A stretch of DNA of 64,000 nucleotides. It comes from Limnephilus marmoratus. Taxonomy: Eukaryota; Arthropoda; Insecta; Trichoptera; Limnephilidae. The stretch covers positions 27,516,104 to 27,580,103 of the forward strand of contig OU862917.1 in the NCBI GenBank assembly GCA_917880885.1. The letters are read 5' to 3'. The position numbers and the translations under genes are program-made. Numbering within the stretch: position 1 is the first letter of the stretch; the number at the start of each line of letters is the position of its first letter. Positions 42,402 through 54,399 of the stretch are shown here, piece after piece. The notes below the pieces were generated by a model. The model did not search any database. It saw only the letters and a list, made by a program, of their open reading frames with translations, and was not told the origin of the DNA.

Positions 42402-43413
42402 GGAGGTGCTTTAATAAAATTCAGCAGATCTAGAAAATATATCTATACGACCACTCCCTTAGTAGGTACCTACCGGCACGCTATCAGTAAAGGGACAAAC
42501 AGCCTTTTGGTTTTGGAGCCGAATAAAATAATAATTTAATTACTTAACATTTTGTATAATTCAAAAGTTTATTACTACCTAAGCAGGTACTTAGTCAATG
42601 AAAAAACATTTTGTAGGTGCTTTGGTAAGTACCACGATCTCCCATCAAAATCGCGAATCTTCCCGATCGGGGCACAAACTCCGGGATCACCTATTACCAC
42701 TGAGCTTTCGCGGCGTCTTTCGAACCCGCCTTGTTCTACAAATAAATATAAAATGATTTTAAAAACATAAATATATGTACTAGTATACAGTGACCTAAAA
42801 CTCAAATAATGGGAAACGGGTGAATCTACAGCACATTGGAGGTAGATTTTGTAGTATAACTTTTTTAGATTCAAACTTTTATATTTAAAAAAATCGAGTT
42901 CGAACATTATTGAAATTTTTAGGTAATATTTTAAAATAATCGGTCGCTAGAGGGTTAATATCAACTGTTTAATGTCTTGAAACAGCTACTATTGTAGACA
43001 CGACTCCAAAAGTTTTTTAGCTCTCTAATTACCGAAAAAAATAAAAAAAGGTTAAATAAATCGACAAACAAAAGAATTTTTATTTCTAGATACACCGATT
43101 TAACACTTGTACGACGAAATTCCGTACCCGTGTAAATATATATATGTGTATAAATTTGAAATAAAGGGATTTTCATGAACGTCTGGAAAACCACTACATA
43201 TTTCAGCCAGTCATTGCAATTTTTACTTTAAGTATGTGATTTATGACAAATGTTTTTTTATAAAAGTGTCGGAAGATATTATATTATTTAAAATATATCA
43301 CAGATTTAAAGAAAAATCACACCGTGATGGTAGTGGTTAAAATTATATTTGATAAATTAAAAATCCCAAACGAAAATTCATTGTGCAAAGAAAATACGGC
43401 AGACGCCAACATC
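42402..43413. other. Upstream flank of the cuticle-type gene, unassigned
   Basis: AT-rich. 42620-42745 has tRNA-like fragments in unusual order (box B-like ggcgggttcgaaag before agctcagtggtaatag on the minus strand). No gene was recognised. Confidence 0.4.
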
Positions 43414-43485
43414 GGGGGTGTAACTCAGTGGTAGAGTGTCTGCTTCGCATGCTGAAAGTCCTGGGTTCAAATCCCAGCTCCTCCA
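43414..43485 (+). tRNA. tRNA-Ala (anticodon CGC)
   Basis: 72 nt folding as a tRNA: acceptor GGGGGTG with CTCCTCC, D arm with AACTCAGTGGTAGAGT, anticodon loop TTCGCAT, and T arm CTGGGTTCAAATCCCAG. It keeps the G3-U70 wobble that marks alanine tRNAs. One mismatch in the acceptor stem (T6-T67) and one in the anticodon stem are tolerable. A T7 Pol III terminator follows at 43491-43497. Discriminator base is A. Confidence 0.88.
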
Positions 43486-43497
43486 AATATTTTTTTT

Positions 43498-44284
43498 CTT
43501 TTCAAATGTTTAAATTCTTTTATACTGCGTTTTACCTTTATAATTTTATTATTATTATTATTTTTGCAGAACACAGGTCTTCATATTTTTTACAATTTAA
43601 TAGAAAATAAATATAAATATTTTACGAATAAGTAGTTCTTGATATTTAATTTAAATGTAATAAAAATCTTTATTTAAATATATATAAATGATTTATTTTA
43701 TTATTTGGCAGTAATTATAAATGGTTATCGATCTCTGTTTGGGTTACCACGAGGCTGGGCCCTTCTACACGGATTCTGCAGTAGGTGTATTTATTGTTTT
43801 ATCAACTGAACCCGACTCTATTACTTGGATCATGCTCCGTACATACGAACAGATCCGGCTTTAGAAAAACTAAGTGAATTATAATGTCGCTTAAAAGTAG
43901 TGATTTTTGGGGAGTGAGTTATGGCACTTAAAAAAATTTGAGATTGAAAATAGATTCATAATATTTTTTTCGCCGAAATTCCGCTCATACCGCCAACATT
44001 TAGGGAGCGCTCTTTATGTGATTTTTTCACAAAAACGGCGCTCTATAATTTATCCAATTATTATTATTAAGAGGGACGACTGAGCGCTCTTTTTCATACA
44101 AAACATAAATTTGTATTTGAAACCAAAATACCCAACCGAAACGAATAATATTATTTTTAATCAACAGGCGTGGTAAATTTTTAGTACGGTTAAAACAGTA
44201 ATTCGTAGGTACGATTTTATTTATTTTGGTTTTTAATTGTCGTATTTTGTGAGTTAGTTGTATTTCTTAAAATAAGATATAATA
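43498..44284. other. Unassigned AT-rich DNA
   Basis: No gene or repeat family was recognised. Confidence 0.5.
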
Positions 44285-44580
44285 ATAATTTGAGTTTTAT
44301 GTCCCCGACAACTTCACAAAAGCGCGCAGACACAGAACTTTTGTTGTTCCGAGGTGCAGAACTAACTTACCATTAGTAATGCCGCTCGGAAAAATGATTC
44401 TGTTGCTAAATTTCCTGTCCCCTGATATAGATATTTTTAAACTAAATATTCATCAATTCAAAAACGCTATTATTATTACTTAATAAAATAAAATGTATGT
44501 TTATTATTGGTTATGTATAACTGTAAATGTACATTTAAAATAAAATAAATAAATAAAATAAAATAAAATCTTATTTGTAT
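44285..44580 (+). mobile_element. LINE 3' end of the 50-kb element's family
   Basis: Encodes FYVPDNFT, RCRTNLPLVMPLGKMILLLN and DIDIFK, then TAA. This matches the end of the ORF at 50256-51749. It ends with a (TAAAA)n-type tail. Confidence 0.7.
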
Positions 44581-46490
44581 TTCTTAAAAAAAGAAATTTT
44601 AATTTATAAAGACCAATTTGTGTGAAAAACGTAAATCAGTCGATTGTTATTTGAATTTACGCCGATCAAAAAGATTTTTTATCATGTTTATTTTTTATTT
44701 CATCATATTCATATAGAAAAAGGGCAAAATTATCTTTTGAAATAATGATCATTATTTTAAATAATAATTACTTCTAAAGTCATGAAAAATTGAATTCTTT
44801 AATTACCTATATTTTATAATTTGAAACATAAATATTTTTGATTTTTTTTTTCCATTTTCATTTGCGATTTTTCTTCACAGGTTAACGATATTTTACTATT
44901 ATTATCTAGTAACTATTCTCAAAATCTAACCATTGTGAGAAATCTGGTTGGAAATCAGCATCTGTTGCAAAATGTTACTTCACCAAAACATGTAAATTGT
45001 TAACCTCGGTAGTGAGGTTGATTATTTTGTTAAATTTGTTCTTCATGTTTTTTGAAAAGCCATAATAAAAAATTCTTAATTTATATTATTTTTTTGACGG
45101 GCAACGTTTTTAAGTTCACATCTTGTCAGCCCAAGACATAAAACTCTTCTGTAATGGTTTACGAGTCAGAGTTTTTGAAATGAATTTTTTTTTTACATAA
45201 AACACCTGTTTTTGGGAGTAGATATCTATTTTTAATATTTCTCTCTTTCGAAGCCATATATGCCATAACTATCCAGAATAAATTAATCTAACAAAATAAT
45301 GATCTGAATTGTTTGCTTAAATCTTCCACTGCAATAATCTGATACCTGAGTATGCATAATAAATAATTACCCATCAAATTGTCCTACAAAATTTACATGA
45401 GCAAGTTAAATGGTTAGCTAAATCGAATTAGCTCGTGTTCGCTAAAGATCTGGTGGTAAATGGTACGTTTACGAGCTCTTTGTCAAATGGTTAAATGAAA
45501 AAAGTGTAGATAATATCTATTTTTAAATGTCAATATTAAAAAAAAAATATTGAATGAGATTTATGATTGTGTAGAGTGGATTGATATGTTTGTGTAAAGA
45601 AGACTGGCGAACGACCTTGATTTTGTGTTACTATCACTGCTTGAAATGATAAAAATACATGTGGCATAGAAAGGAAAGGACTCACCGAAAAGGAAAAAGA
45701 ACTTGTATGCTTTCTCTCCAATCCAACAGGCACAAACAGCAATAGGCGTGAATTTCGTGTATTTTATAGTACACGGCGGAGTTATTTTATAATGGCGGTT
45801 CACCGATAGCGGGAGCACAATGGCTATATGTTGCGGCGGGAGTTTATTACAGACTGAGTAAGAATTGACGGATAGGCAATTGGGATAGGTAGGAAATTAA
45901 TTTGCAAAAATATTAATACCAATCCCAAGCAGTGACAGTAAGTATGCGTGCTATGTATGTGTATGTGTAGGTATGTGTATGGGCGTAACCATATATAAAT
46001 GTACTTTTAATCACATTTTGCCTAATTTTTTCTTCCTAGTTTCTCGGTAAGGCCATTAAATTAGTTGTATTTTGATAATATATCAGCTGCAACAAGATTT
46101 CTTATAACGTTTAAAAAACGCAATCCTTGAACAAGATTCGCACAGAATCACAATGGAACTGAAGTCACGCTATACTAGAAATTTTTATATTTTTGTTATA
46201 ACTAATTATTGATAATAAATAATATACATTTCTAAAATCTGCTCCGGCCCCGTTCCTCCATGCCCTAGCTCTCAATATTACAATCATTATTACCTCATTC
46301 ATTCGCGAACAAAGTATTGAAGTTTTCCGAATAACCGCTCATGAAAACGCCCAAAGCTGTGTACCTTACCACTAAAATACCTTTTACCTAGATAATAATA
46401 GATGTATGGAACAAAGTTGCGCGTTTTACTTTGAATTATTGTTATCTAAAATCTATTCAACGGGTATTGTATTATATTTAAATAAGATTC
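44581..46490. other. Unassigned AT-rich DNA
   Basis: A short GTATGT-type repeat lies at about 45950-45985. No gene was recognised. Confidence 0.5.
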
Positions 46491-46494
46491 AAAT

Positions 46495-46835
46495 AAAATT
46501 CAATTTGGTAGGCGGGAATGGTAATGATACCGCCACCCCGGGAACCTTTATTTTATAAACAACACCTCTGCCATAGGTCACCCCAAGTGCTACGTTTGGT
46601 GATTTAGCAGGGGTGCCCGGGTTCATGGAGTGAGGTTTGTCTGGGTCATTGGAGGCGAATGACCAGGACACACTGAACCTCAGATTCCTACCCACCCCTT
46701 AAACCTTTTTCCTTCCCAGAACTTTCCTTCCTTTCCTTAAAAAAAAACCCTTCACACAGCATCCCCAAAGATGACATAGGCCCTGAGGGAAATTATTTTC
46801 CTCAGGGCCTCCTGTGGGGAGCTCATGTAAAAAAA
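46495..46835 (+). mobile_element. SINE family B, near-complete
   Basis: About 340 bp, ending tgtggggagctcatgtaaaa. It shares its whole body with 31785-32160 and parts with 9585, 2705 and 12405. Confidence 0.75.
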
Positions 46836-46926
46836 ATACTCTTGTGTGGAGTGACTGACATAAAATAAGTAATCATGTTCTCTAAAAATACTATAAATAA
46901 ATCATAAATACAACAAATACTTGTAT

Positions 46927-47343
46927 TTTTTTTTTTTACAGTGAATACCTCACAAGAATCTCAACTGCTCCCGTCTGGAGCCAGTGAGACTATGGCATCC
47001 CCAACTGGGGTATGTTGTGAGGCTGAAGGTAGTGGGGAGGGGAAGGAGATGGGGAAGAGGAAGGTTGGGAAGTACCTGGCTATTCAGATCTGGTCACTAA
47101 ACACGGCTAAAGCCATTTTCAAGCAACGTTTCAATTCTGAATGGTGGTCTTACACCAGGGCGATACTGATAGTATCTTCCACTCTGGAACATGCCGCAAA
47201 TATACTATAAATTATTTTTAAATTAATTAATTGTGAAATAACACAAATTAATCATATAAAATTTATTTGCGCATGCCGGGTTCGAACCCGCGACCTCCGG
47301 ATTATGAGTCAAGAGTCTTACCCATTGGACTACGGAGGTCGTC
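46927..47343 (-). mobile_element. Full-length SINE family A
   Basis: Complete copy with poly-A on the left and tRNA-like head on the right. The flanking ttgtat (46921-46926 and 47345-47350) is a probable short TSD. Confidence 0.9.
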
Positions 47344-48899
47344 GTTGTATGGATTATAAATCGGTGGTACTATATTTTATATTATTTTAAATAAATTGTA
47401 TTATTTTACATGGATTATAAATCTGTCGCACGATATTTTATTTCATTTTATTTAATTTTATTATTTATCTGATCTTTCTACACCTACAAGGGTGGGGTCG
47501 TATAGTCACGTGACAATTTATCATTCTACCATCAGTGCTTTCTCCAAATCTGTGTAGTTTTGAAGTTCGAAAATGCCGTTTTCATAATAAATATTTTGTA
47601 ATTTTTTTTTAATATGAATTTTCTGTAGTTAATTAAGTTTGATGATGAGTAATATTTATAATTTACATAACAAAGACACCAATGTCATTGTTATCAAATA
47701 ATGTATCATAGTATGAATAGAAAGCCTCCGGTCAAAGATAAATAAATTTTAATAAGCCGAATCGTTTATAGTCTGTCAAATAACAGTAGAAAATATAAAA
47801 ACTGGAACTACTAATTTTGTAGACTGGCAACACCAATTTAACTGTCAAATATATTTTTTAAGTACAATGACACTGAATGTATAGATCACAGTAAACCACA
47901 TTTAAAAAAACATTTTGTCTTCATGACATAAATTTGATTAAAAGGTGTTTTATAAAGCGATTTGCTTTAATTTAATTTAACATATATTTGAATTTAACAA
48001 TAGATAGAATTGAAGAATCACTAATGGTGAGTTTAGTTACACTACTTTTAAATCTGAATGAGTTAAATATATTCATTAAAATTACACGATCTAAAGCCCT
48101 GGCAACGCTAGGTACTTAATGTAGTATTAAATAAATGTGAGCAATTTCTAAACTGTGCTTTATATTTTATTACATTATAGTTATTCGTCATTATGTTAAC
48201 ACAAAATTGCAAAGGTATAATAATAATATACCTACATGCAATTCTAATTTTGAAATCGGTGGATATCTACACTGCAATGAAAAAATATTTTTTTCACTAT
48301 TATGCCTTTTTTAATTTTTTATAAAAATGTAGGTTACACAGCTTTTCTTTAACACCATGAATTATGTGTTTAGTATTGCCATTTGGTCAACAGTGGCGCC
48401 CTCCTATATTTTCTACTCTTATTTGACAAACTGTAACTGTATATATTATTATGCAGACAAGTTTCTATCGCTGTAGTCAAAAGCAGCGAGTCGCCCTATG
48501 TTCTAGATATATGTAGATACATAGTTCACCTCCTTTGGCTTAGTTAGATGCAATCATTACAATACACATTGATTTACCTGAGTCAGAGGTTTCGAAATAA
48601 TAGGACTTCGGTTTTAGGTACTGGAGATAATAATTTCTGTTACCCCGTTCCACTAATAATTGTACACGTAATTTTTGGTTTTTCGGAATCAGGAAAGAAC
48701 CAATTTTACTTTCACAAGTGTCATCCATCTTCACTTTAACCAAACACTTTTAGAAAACTTTTGAAAAGATTGCGATCATAATTGTATTGCTGCACATCTC
48801 GACAAATGAATTCCCTAGTGAGATGTGCGGCTTATGATTTTATTCGAATACATATGTATGTATGTATATTCACTATTAATTCAACTAACATACTCGACT
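47344..48899. other. Unassigned AT-rich DNA
   Basis: A phrase (atggattataaatcggt) is duplicated at 47348 and 47410. No gene was recognised. Confidence 0.5.
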
Positions 48900-49720
48900 T
48901 TGTTTTTTTTAGGTTTGTTTTGGTTTCTTTGTTCTATTTTTCTTTTTAGTCTCGCAATGCTACTTTGCTTCGCTCAGAAGGCTGAACTGAACTGCATCTA
49001 TTTATTTTGTTATGTCTCTTTTTCCCCTTCTGGGGGTGCGTTAGACCTCGTCCTTGCATCAACAGGAGTCGGTCGACGATGGCACGGTGCCCCCTAAAAT
49101 TAATTGCGCCACCCCCAGCAACATGTGCAGGCTTTAGGTTTGGGGGGGCGACCTCGGCTCTCCTTCGCCTTGCTTCCGGCTACTCGACGCTGAATTCTTT
49201 AGGGTCTTCGGGTATTTCCCCCCAATCTCCCATTTACTTTTCTTTGAGGCATCACCGAGGAACCGGCTAAGGGGCGCGGAAGCTGAGTGTGTTTCACGAC
49301 TAGACCGAATGTCATGCGCATTCTTGCTGGGACTGCCAATCGATTGAAGAGGACTCCCAACCGTTTGCCGTTCCCTTATTACTTATCTATTGTGTCTTCT
49401 TCCCAAACAGGTGCTTGTAGGATACGCTGTATACAATCACCCAGCGCTTGCCACCTCGTGGACTTTCACCAACCTGTCCCATTGTCTTGTCTATATTTTG
49501 TCATACTAACACATATTGTATCTGTATTTCCCGCTAAGCACTTGCATACTGCTTACTAACAACGTATGCAGGGACATTGGAGGTCTAGTTTCGTTATCAA
49601 ATGTAGAGTCGTTTTTACCCAAAAAATTAGAGTCCTTGCAAGAGCCTTGAAGGGGTAACCATCTGTTACGTATACCAGGGCGGGTAAGTGGTGGGTCCTC
49701 CAAAATGTAGGTATGTATAC
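48900..49720. other. GC-richer block, unassigned
   Basis: Base composition differs from the surroundings, and it has several short open frames but no recognisable domain. It could be untranslated retrotransposon sequence. Confidence 0.35.
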
Positions 49721-50135
49721 AATTTTTTGAATAAATAAATATTGTGAATAATTGTTTGAAAATTAATAACTTTGGTGTCGAACACTTCTGCGTAATTTAT
49801 TATATTTTGAGAAGCTTTGGCCCAAATATGTTTTAGGGATAGTAATGGAATAACTAAATTTGCCAAGTTATACGTCTCGCAATATATCTAAAACCTCTTC
49901 TTCCTTGCGCTGTCCCAACTCATTGCCTAGGTAGGCTGTTGGGGTCGGCTCTTCTCGTTCTCAGGTTGTAATATCTTCTGTTCTGGGCAGGCCCGGACTG
50001 GCCAGGTCCGCAGGTCCGCGATCGCGGAGGGCCCCCGGCGCGAGGGGGCCCCGAAGGGGCCCCACAAAACGTACAAAAAAAAAGTTTTTGTCTTGTTAGT
50101 AGTTATTTTGTGTTCTTGGTAATGTTTGTTTACAT

Positions 50136-51915
50136 TTTCCAAAAGTAGAACATGTCCAACAACTGTTTATATCTCGCCGTGTATACGAAAGCTTTATACA
50201 GAATATCGATATTAATCAAATTGATGAATCAGATATAGAATCTTCCATTAGAAAAATGAAAAATACATATTCACTTGGTCCAGATTTTCTTCCAGTATTC
50301 TTCCTTAAAGGTTGTGCCGAGTTTTTAAAAAAGCCACTTAGTTTCTTATTTAATCTTTCCCTGGAAACCGGTGTATTTCCTGATTCCTGGAAAATTTCGA
50401 AGATTTGTCCGATTTATAAAAGCGGTACAAAGACCTCTGTAGAAAATTTTAGGCCAGTAGCAATACTATCTGCACCGGCCAAACTGTTCGAATCGATTAT
50501 TCATAAATACACACTGCCACAAGTGGAGCCGTACTTAATTTCAGAACAGCACGGATTTAGAAAAGGTCGATCTACAGAAACCAACTTATTGGTGTTTACT
50601 GATTACGTATCAAAATCTTTAGATAAAGGCCATCAGGTAGATTGTTCGTATAACGACTTTTCAAAGGCCTTCGATACTGTTAATCACGACGTCTTACTCA
50701 ATAAGCTGGCTGAAATAGGATTTTCCATGAGACTACTCACCTTTTTTGCTAGCTATCTTGCAGATAGGAAACAATTTGTATCTCATGGACTATTCCAGTC
50801 TATTCTATTTTTTGTACGATCAGGAGTACCCCAAGGTTCTAATTTAGGCCCACTCCTTTTTTCCATATTTATTAATGATATTTCAGAAGTAATTCTGCAC
50901 TCCAGGTTTCTTCTTTTTGCTGATGACCTGAAACTATTCTTAGAAATACTAACCCTAGAGGACTGCAATCGACTCCAGTCAGATATTGATAGAATTATTG
51001 ACTGGAGTAAAAGAAATCGGATTGAGTTCAATATATCTAAATGTTTAATTTTGTCATTCACTAGGGCGTGTCATACCTGGTATTACCGGTATACGATGGA
51101 CGCCCGAAGTCTAAAACGTGTCTCCACCATGAAGGACCTTGGAATCATGTTTGATAGTAGGCTGACATTTCATACTCATATTCAGATGGCTTGTAGCACT
51201 TCATTGAGAATGCTGGGCTTTGTTCTGCGTACTGCAAGGAATTTTAAAGACACCCGGGTTCTCATAATTCTATTCAATTCCTTAGTAAGGAGTAGACTTG
51301 AAAGTGGGTCGATAATTTGGAGTCCGCACCAAGCAAAATATTCCCTCATGTTAGAGAGAGTTCAGAAAAAATTTCTGAGATTTCTGTACATGAGGGAGTA
51401 CGGCTATTACCCGTGGCTCTATCCTACCGACTTTCTTTTGGGTATGCTCGGAATGAACCATCTACGTGTCAGAAGAGATGTACACATAGCTACGCATTTC
51501 TTCAGATTGATTCGCGGAAGGTTTGAAAACTCAGCTATCTTGGAGAACATTCATTTTTATATTCCCGATGGTTATCTTCGCCATCGACAGCATAGGCTGT
51601 TCTATCTTCCGGCCTGCAGGACTAACTTGCCAATGGTCATGCCGGTCGGGAGAGCAATCTTGCTTTTAAACAAAATTAATTCGGATATCGACATATTTAG
51701 CGTCAGTGAAGCTGCCTTTAAAAGGCAAGCACAATTGATGCTCGTATAGTTTTTTTCTTTTTTTTGCTAACCATTTATATTTGTTTAATGTAATACTGCT
51801 ACAAATGTATTTTAAAAACGCCTTAAAATTTTAAATTTTGTAATGTTTTTGAAAGAATAAAAAATAAATTGAATTGAATTGAATTGAATTGAATTGAATT
51901 GAATTGAATTGAAAT
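50136..51915 (+). mobile_element. Jockey/CR1-group LINE with intact C-terminal ORF
   Basis: The ORF (annotated start 50256, open upstream to about 50143) runs to TAG at 51749 with no stop. It carries the reverse transcriptase blocks: GPDFLPVFFLKGC, FRPVAILSAPAKLFE, EQHGFRKGRSTETNL, FSKAFDTVNH, SGVPQGSNLGPLLFSIFIND, LLFADDLKLF and DLGIMFDSRL. The C-terminal LERVQKKFLRFLY is shared with 10640. The endonuclease and the N-terminal part are missing. The 3' end is a (TTGAA)n tail (51860-51915). It is inserted inside the hAT element. Confidence 0.9.
51864..51913 (+). repeat. (TTGAA)n pentamer tail of the LINE
   Basis: About ten exact TTGAA units end the element. Short tandem repeats instead of poly-A are typical of CR1-like LINE ends. 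Confidence 0.9.
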
Positions 51916-52265
51916 ACGATCCACTGTCATCCGCATCGTCTGCGCGGTGACGTGTGTCGTGTGTCCACTGTCCAGCAGATAACTCATAAATTAACTAATA
52001 CCGACAACTGCACCGCGATGTCCTATCAGATCAGCTTATCACTCAGTAGGGCCGCGCAAGCTCATATCGTCCTTCCCCTCCCCCGTTTCCTACATTTATA
52101 ATAACATCCACCCCACACTATTGTTTTCAAGCCACTACAAGTCGATTTTATGACGTCGAGTTATAATTAGACTTTAAGAGAAAAAGAACGTCAAAGAAAA
52201 AATTGGGAGGAATATAGATCCCGCCAATGTCTGGAAATTAAATAAAAAGGCACTTTCTAGATGAG

Positions 52266-53165
52266 AAAAGTGTGGAAAAGCTGAATAATAACTATGAAGA
52301 ACTAATACACATTTTAAATAATGAACTAAATGATGTATCAAGATGGCTAAAAATAAATAAGCTTAAATTAAATACATAAAAACAAAATGTATGGTGATCG
52401 GATACAAGAAGACATCCAGTGAAAGCAAAATTAAAATTGATGGTGAAATTATTGAAAATGTTACTGAAATGAAATACTTAGGAGTTATATTAAATTCCAA
52501 ACTAAACTTCAATAGACATGCTGAATACACCCAAAAGAAAATTGGCAAAAAGATATCTTTTTTTGGAAGAATTCGGCCAAAAATTTGTAGAAAAACTGCA
52601 ATCACCATATACAATTCAATTATTGCTCCACACTTCAACTACTGCTCAAGTATACTTTTCCTATGTAACGAAAGAGAACAAAATAAGTTACAAATTCTCC
52701 AAAACAGGGCAATGAGAATAATTCGTCGACGAAACAGATTTTCAAAAATAATTAAAATGTTAAAGGAACTAAATTGGTTGACCGTGAAACAGATGCTGAC
52801 CTTGAACACGATGGTATTTATCCACAAAATATTGAACAACACGTTACCAAAATACTTCTCAAATAAAATTGTATACAATAAAGACATTCACAGATATAAC
52901 ACAAGGACGTGCAAGGAAATTAGGCTACAAAAAAAGGACAAAGCAAATACGCAGAACAGTCTACTGTACAAGGGAATGAAGTTGTATAACACACTACCAG
53001 AAACTTTAAAGTCCACACCAATTGGAAAGTTCAAGATGTATTGTAGGAGCTACATAAAACTTGAAAAAATATAGTGAATATGAAATATTTTAATCAATTA
53101 GAAATTTGTAAACTTAAATGTACAAATTACTAAAATAAAAATTATTATTATTATTATTATTAATA
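52266..53165 (+). mobile_element. LINE fragment, CR1/Daphne-like C-terminal part
   Basis: After a short upstream open stretch (ELIHILNNELNDVSRWLKIN) and one stop, the frame 52391-53074 is open: EMKYLGVILNSKLNF, FFGRIRPKICRKTAI, YNSIIAPHFNYCSSI, LQILQNRAMRIIR and YNTLPETLK. It ends in an (ATT)n tail at 53140-53163. Confidence 0.85.
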
Positions 53166-53175
53166 AAACAAAAAT

Positions 53176-53560
53176 TAAGGCGCGCTCGGCAAAATTGAGG
53201 GAGATACAACCGTTCAAAGTATTTAAAATTTCACTTCGCGAGTTGATATTGACAGTCCGCCCGCCATTTTGTCATAACCTAATACGCTAAACACGGTTTG
53301 TGATACAAAAAAGTGCCCCTTTATAACGCCTACTCACGTCAAGGCAAGAAAAACATCCCAGTTTTCAAGTGGTTTAGCGGCTACGCTAGGTTTGAGTAAC
53401 ATGGTTTGTGATTCTGGCGTACTATTAATTCTGTATTAGGTCTGGGATCCAACATAAGCAATAAAAAAATAGCGAACGGACTGTCAATATCAACTCGCGA
53501 AGTGAAATTTTAAATACTTTGAACGGTTGTATCTCCCTCAATTTTGCCGAGCGCGCCTTA
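53176..53560. mobile_element. MITE with perfect 84-88 bp inverted repeats, TTAA flanks
   Basis: 53172-53259 and 53477-53564 are exact reverse complements over 88 bp, including the border aaaTTAA. If TTAA is the target site, the element proper runs GGCGCGCTCGG ... CCGAGCGCGCC. This would fit the piggyBac superfamily, but the termini are not classical. Confidence 0.85.
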
Positions 53561-54239
53561 ATTTATTTTTTATTCATCTTCTCCACACTTTTCTCATCTA
53601 AAAAGTGCATTTTTATTAAATTCCCTGACATTGGCGGGATCTGCATTTCACCCAAAAAATTTATGCCCGGTGAAAAATCAAAAGATGAAACTGACTCTAT
53701 TTCAACAAAATTGTATATTTTGATATTTTAGGCTGTGCGAGGATGAGTATTGAAGAAAGATTTTGCGCAAACAAAGACGTTTTACAGGATTGCTCTTGGT
53801 TGGACCCCAAAAAGTTTGACTTTATCTTGAAACTCCGAACATCGAAGCTTTGCACAGTGTTTCTAAACTGTGTAAAATTGAAAGAAGTCGACTGTTGATA
53901 GAGCTGCGACAGTTTGCACAACAATACAGCAACTTCATAGCGGCAGAGTCCACTGAGAACTACGGTAACAGATGCAGTGACGAAGAAGACGATTTGGACC
54001 CAACGGCAGCGGAAACAAATGCTGACATTTACTGCTCCGAAAATAGACAATGTTTCCAATGTTTGACATGTGCTTTTTCTGTTCTGTTTGAACTTACTCA
54101 ATCTGAACTGTTTACCAGCCTGTATATTGTATATAAATTTTTCTTACCATACCTTGTACCCAAGTCACATGTGAACGAGTTTTTTCTAAACTTAAAATCG
54201 TCAAAAATCGACTTCGGTGGTCCTTAGGCCAAGACCTTT

Positions 54240-54399
54240 GGGAACGTACCCATACTAGGTGACCAACTTTTTGCAATTTTTACCCCCCCCCCCTCCCGGT
54301 GACCAAAAAACTAAGCCCGCCGCCGCTCATTTGTACCAAGCGTGACATTTTGAAGACCCCCCCCCCCCTAAACGTGTCACTTAGTATGGGTACGTTCCC
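54240..54399. mobile_element. MITE inside the hAT transposase region
   Basis: The ends GGGAACGTACCCATACTA and TAGTATGGGTACGTTCCC are perfectly inverted. The hAT C-terminal reading frame is cut after GQDL and resumes with MSSLIFINVE. Left TTT and right TTA may be a decayed 3-bp TSD (PIF/Harbinger-like). It contains two poly-C runs. Confidence 0.8.

Larger units (their letters stand above)
52204..53652. mobile_element. Inverted flanks around the second LINE
   Basis: gatcccgccaatgtctggaa ... cttttctagatgagaaaagtgt-like sequence at 52204-52276 is repeated inverted at 53578-53652 with about 80% match. The two could be the arms of an older DNA element into which the LINE and the MITE inserted, or part of the hAT interior. 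Confidence 0.5.

Noticed and set aside
49287..49559. 90-codon open frame in the GC-richer block
   Set aside because: No recognisable domain; kept only as part of the unassigned block.
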